Below are positions 5,904 to 7,761 of a stretch of DNA of 7,761 nucleotides, piece by piece. The first letter of the stretch is position 1; each line of letters begins with the position of its first letter. The stretch spans positions 1 to 7,761 of the forward strand of contig MAXR01000109.1 of the NCBI GenBank assembly GCA_001751155.1, in the 5' to 3' direction. The translations under genes and the position numbers were made by a program. The notes under the pieces were generated by a model, which was not told the DNA's origin, searched no databases, and saw nothing but the letters and a program-made list of their open reading frames with translations. Origin of the DNA: Desulfuromonadales bacterium C00003068. GTDB taxonomy: Bacteria; Desulfobacterota; Desulfuromonadia; Desulfuromonadales; Desulfuromonadaceae.

Positions 5904-6824
5904 TTACGAAGTGCGCAACGTACGCTGTTGTTCTGGTGTCAAATAGTCAAAATAATCGATCATGCCACGCAACGAGTTACCCATAAAATAGCGCTCACGC
6001 GCGTAAAGATCAGCATCCAGTTGCTCGATATTCTTAAACACCTCATCGCGCTCGATTAACCAATCATAAATAGCCTGTTGACGTGTTTTCTGGTCACACG
6101 CTACTGTTGCTGCAACCGCCTGTACCCATAAAATAAGTTGTTGTCGTCCAATCTCTAAATAGCGTACGGCAGGTTCCACCAAACCATGATGCGCGATGAT
6201 TAAATAACGTGGGTTCAAAGCGATCATGCGATCAATTGAGTCGATAGCAACATCTTGCATAAATCTAGGTGGCGTCGCTGGTCGCATATATATGCCATCA
6301 TCAATATCACCATGAACGCCACAGATTTCGCCACCAATCAACAGGTCATCATATTTAAAACACAGGTGGTGTGGTGCATGACCTGGTGTTTTGTGAACCT
6401 CAATCCCGGTATCACCGACCCGCTCCGTAAAAGAGATCTTATCGCTGGCTATCGGAATGATTTCACCATAAGTCTCCGCCATCTCACCAAGAACCTGTAA
6501 CGAGCCTTGCCATAATTTTTCAGGGGAGATCATATGACGAATGCCATCAGGATGGCAGATCACCTGTGCCATCGGAAAATACTTCAGCAACTCACCAGTG
6601 CCGCCAGCGTGATCAATGTGGATATGGGTCAGTAAGATGTAGTCAAGCTTTTTAATCCCCTTTTCACGTAAACCGTTGACCAACACAGGGATGGTTGATA
6701 ACGGACCGGGATCTACAAGAGCGGTAAAATGTTCCTCGACAAGCAACCACGAGCTAATAAAACGACGAAATCCTTCGAGTGATGACTGATCTAAATCGAA
6801 ACAATGAAGATGATCGGTATTCAT
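5904..6824 (-). CDS. Metallo-beta-lactamase-fold hydrolase
   Basis: This 306-residue soluble protein has an MBL-fold domain in its first two thirds. The metal motif is THIHIDH at 66-72 (H67, H69, D71, H72), followed by H149 in TPGHAPHH and H212 in the AHHG motif (211-214). DPGPLS at 38-43 is the typical second strand. The position usually held by the bridging Asp appears to be E166 (GGEICG), which may alter metal binding or be a subfamily trait. Residues about 225-306 form a helical extension. The substrate is unknown; the family includes glyoxalase II, lactonases and sulfur dioxygenases. The ATG is preceded by AGGTGG at 6-nt spacing. It follows the hemolysin-III-like gene by 18 bp on the same strand, probably as one operon, and converges on rlmG 17 bp away. 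Confidence 0.87.
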   Translation of the reverse strand: MNTDHLHCFDLDQSSLEGFRRFISSWLLVEEHFTALVDPGPLSTIPVLVNGLREKGIKKLDYILLTHIHIDHAGGTGELLKYFPMAQVICHPDGIRHMISPEKLWQGSLQVLGEMAETYGEIIPIASDKISFTERVGDTGIEVHKTPGHAPHHLCFKYDDLLIGGEICGVHGDIDDGIYMRPATPPRFMQDVAIDSIDRMIALNPRYLIIAHHGLVEPAVRYLEIGRQQLILWVQAVAATVACDQKTRQQAIYDWLIERDEVFKNIEQLDADLYARERYFMGNSLRGMIDYFDYLTPEQQRTLRTS

Positions 6825-6842
6825 ATTTTTCCACCTACGATG

Positions 6843-7508
6843 TTAAACAGGTAAATTGACTGGAACGACATAAAACATGACACAACAAAAATGGAGTACA
6901 CTGCCCGAAAGAACAAACAGGTGCCAAATAGCATGATGATACGGCAACGAACGCCACAAATAAAAACCGATGCCACCGGTGTAGGCCAGCCCACCTAAGA
7001 ACAACAACAGCAAGCCGCCATCAGGTAGCGCGGCAAAAAGTGGCTTAGTTGCCACGATCATGGCCCAGCCCATTAAAACATACAAAGCAATCGACATCAT
7101 CCGTTTATGGCGCAAGTGACTCAATTCAACCACCACACCCGCCGCAGCTAACGACCAGACAATACCAAATAACCACCAGCCCCACACACCACGTAGCGTA
7201 ATTAAAGTGAAAGGCGTATAGGTCCCAGCAATGAGAAGAAGGATACCTACGTGGTCAAAGATTCTAAATATAGCCTTTATTCGTGGCTGATTAACACTGT
7301 GATACAACGTCGAAGAACTATAGAGAAAAATTAATGACACACCAAAAATAACACAACTCACAGTATCTAAAACACGGCCGCTATAAGCACTAACTGAAGC
7401 CAAAAAGCATAGGCCGATAATGGACAACACGATACCAATGGCATGGGTCACACCGTTAACAATCTCTTCGCAAGCACTATACCGAGCCGAGCCAATTCGT
7501 CCATTCAT
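6843..7508 (-). CDS. Hemolysin III / PAQR family membrane protein
   Basis: The product is a 221-residue polytopic inner-membrane protein with about seven hydrophobic segments, the standard size for the HlyIII/TrhA branch of the PAQR superfamily. Conserved features are E14 to H22 (EEIVNGVTH), SSSTLYH at 64-70, DHVGI at 85-89, TYTPF at 96-100 and the C-terminal HHAIWHLF at 191-198. H70, D85, H192 and H196 are the expected metal-site residues of the superfamily. The family name comes from a weak haemolysis assay; links to membrane-energy or fluidity homeostasis are proposed, and nothing here implies a toxin. The ATG at 7508 is preferred over an in-frame TTG at 7541 because GGAGG lies 10 nt before it and the family start matches. 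It leads the operon with the hydrolase. Confidence 0.9.
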   Translation of the reverse strand: MNGRIGSARYSACEEIVNGVTHAIGIVLSIIGLCFLASVSAYSGRVLDTVSCVIFGVSLIFLYSSSTLYHSVNQPRIKAIFRIFDHVGILLLIAGTYTPFTLITLRGVWGWWLFGIVWSLAAAGVVVELSHLRHKRMMSIALYVLMGWAMIVATKPLFAALPDGGLLLLFLGGLAYTGGIGFYLWRSLPYHHAIWHLFVLSGSVLHFCCVMFYVVPVNLPV

Positions 7509-7547
7509 GGTGATAGATCCTCCAGAAATGTGAATAATCAATGAATA

Positions 7548-7575
7548 AGGATAGCTCTATTTAATCGATTGTGAA
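7548..7575 (-). promoter_or_regulatory. Candidate promoter of the hemolysin-III-like/hydrolase operon
   Basis: On the minus strand, -35 TTCACA (complement of 7570-7575, 5 of 6) and -10 TATCCT (complement of 7548-7553, 4 of 6) are 16 bp apart, giving a start near 7541 and a leader of about 33 nt before the ATG at 7508. It is the best pair in the 85-bp gap, but weak. Confidence 0.35.
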
Positions 7576-7593
7576 GTAAAAGAAAGGTAAAAA

Positions 7594-7761
7594 CTAGCGC
7601 GTCAGGGTTTTGATCAGGTCCATTTCTCCCTGTCGGCCTAAGGCGATCATCGCCGCTGATGCACTCTCAACATACTCCTTGGCATCGCCCGTTAAACAAC
7701 CAAAGACAAAACGAGCTAAATCGGCTTGTGCGGCTGCACTCTTCTCATTTTTTGAGCGTTT
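7594..7761 (-). CDS. C-terminal part of an unrecognised protein (partial)
   Basis: An open frame enters from the right edge on the minus strand and ends at TAG (complement of 7594-7596). It encodes 55 residues that begin KRSKNEKSAAAQADLARF and end MDLIKTLTR. The segment is helical and Ala-rich, with a central FGCLTGDAKEYVESA stretch. I do not recognise the family, and the start lies outside the window. The frame uses ordinary codons through to the stop, supporting real coding. It is upstream of, and in the same direction as, the hemolysin-III-like gene, with an 85-bp gap that probably holds a separate promoter. Confidence 0.65.
   Translation of the reverse strand, partial: KRSKNEKSAAAQADLARFVFGCLTGDAKEYVESASAAMIALGRQGEMDLIKTLTR

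Noticed and set aside
5862..5910. Terminator in the rlmG-hydrolase convergent gap
   Set aside because: TCGTAA and TTACGA form only a 6-bp repeat with a spacer of more than 35 nt and no U-tract.
6843..7508. Haemolytic toxin
   Set aside because: The hemolysin III name is historical; members are widespread PAQR-type membrane proteins and nothing in the context suggests virulence.
1..7761. Defence system, CRISPR array, mobile element or phage region
   Set aside because: No spaced direct repeats, transposase, integrase, terminal inverted repeats, toxin-antitoxin pair or nuclease/helicase genes are seen; all large frames are housekeeping, signalling or envelope types.

Overview
The window is ordinary chromosomal DNA of a mesophilic Gram-negative bacterium, very probably a proteobacterium. 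The evidence is an outer-membrane-type lipoprotein, an HDOD-GGDEF signalling protein, a single-domain bacteriohemerythrin, and a close match to RlmG, an rRNA methyltransferase best known from Gammaproteobacteria. The genus cannot be told from the sequence. Coding density is high, base composition is moderately AT-rich, and I see no tRNA, rRNA, insertion sequence, CRISPR array or phage gene.

Layout. A plus-strand HDOD-GGDEF protein (185-1732) converges on a minus-strand bacteriohemerythrin (start placed at 2188). A 265-bp AT-rich, palindrome-containing region follows. Next come three minus-strand genes, read from right to left: a LEA-type-2 lipoprotein (3978-3508), a DUF423 membrane protein (3427-3050) and an isoprenylcysteine-methyltransferase-like membrane protein (3014-2454, GTG start). 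The last two are probably one transcript, from a good sigma-70-type promoter at 3475-3503. A divergent gap then precedes a plus-strand pair: an uncharacterised 184-residue protein (4162-4716) and rlmG (4723-5886), 6 bp apart. rlmG converges on a minus-strand pair, a hemolysin-III/PAQR-type membrane protein (7508-6843) followed 18 bp later by a metallo-beta-lactamase-fold hydrolase (6824-5904). The last 168 bases hold the C-terminal 55 residues of an unrecognised minus-strand protein.

How the genes relate. There is no single obvious pathway. The HDOD-GGDEF protein probably makes cyclic-di-GMP under inhibition by its own product. The hemerythrin binds O2 at a di-iron site. RlmG modifies 23S rRNA. 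The membrane and lipoprotein genes look like envelope housekeeping. The most distinctive structures are at nucleotide level: at both convergent junctions, a stem-loop with a U-tract for the minus-strand unit lies inside the coding sequence of the opposing plus-strand gene, and a second strong GC-rich stem-loop sits early inside rlmG. I found no convincing undescribed multi-gene system. The best candidate for new biology is the uncharacterised protein tightly coupled to rlmG.
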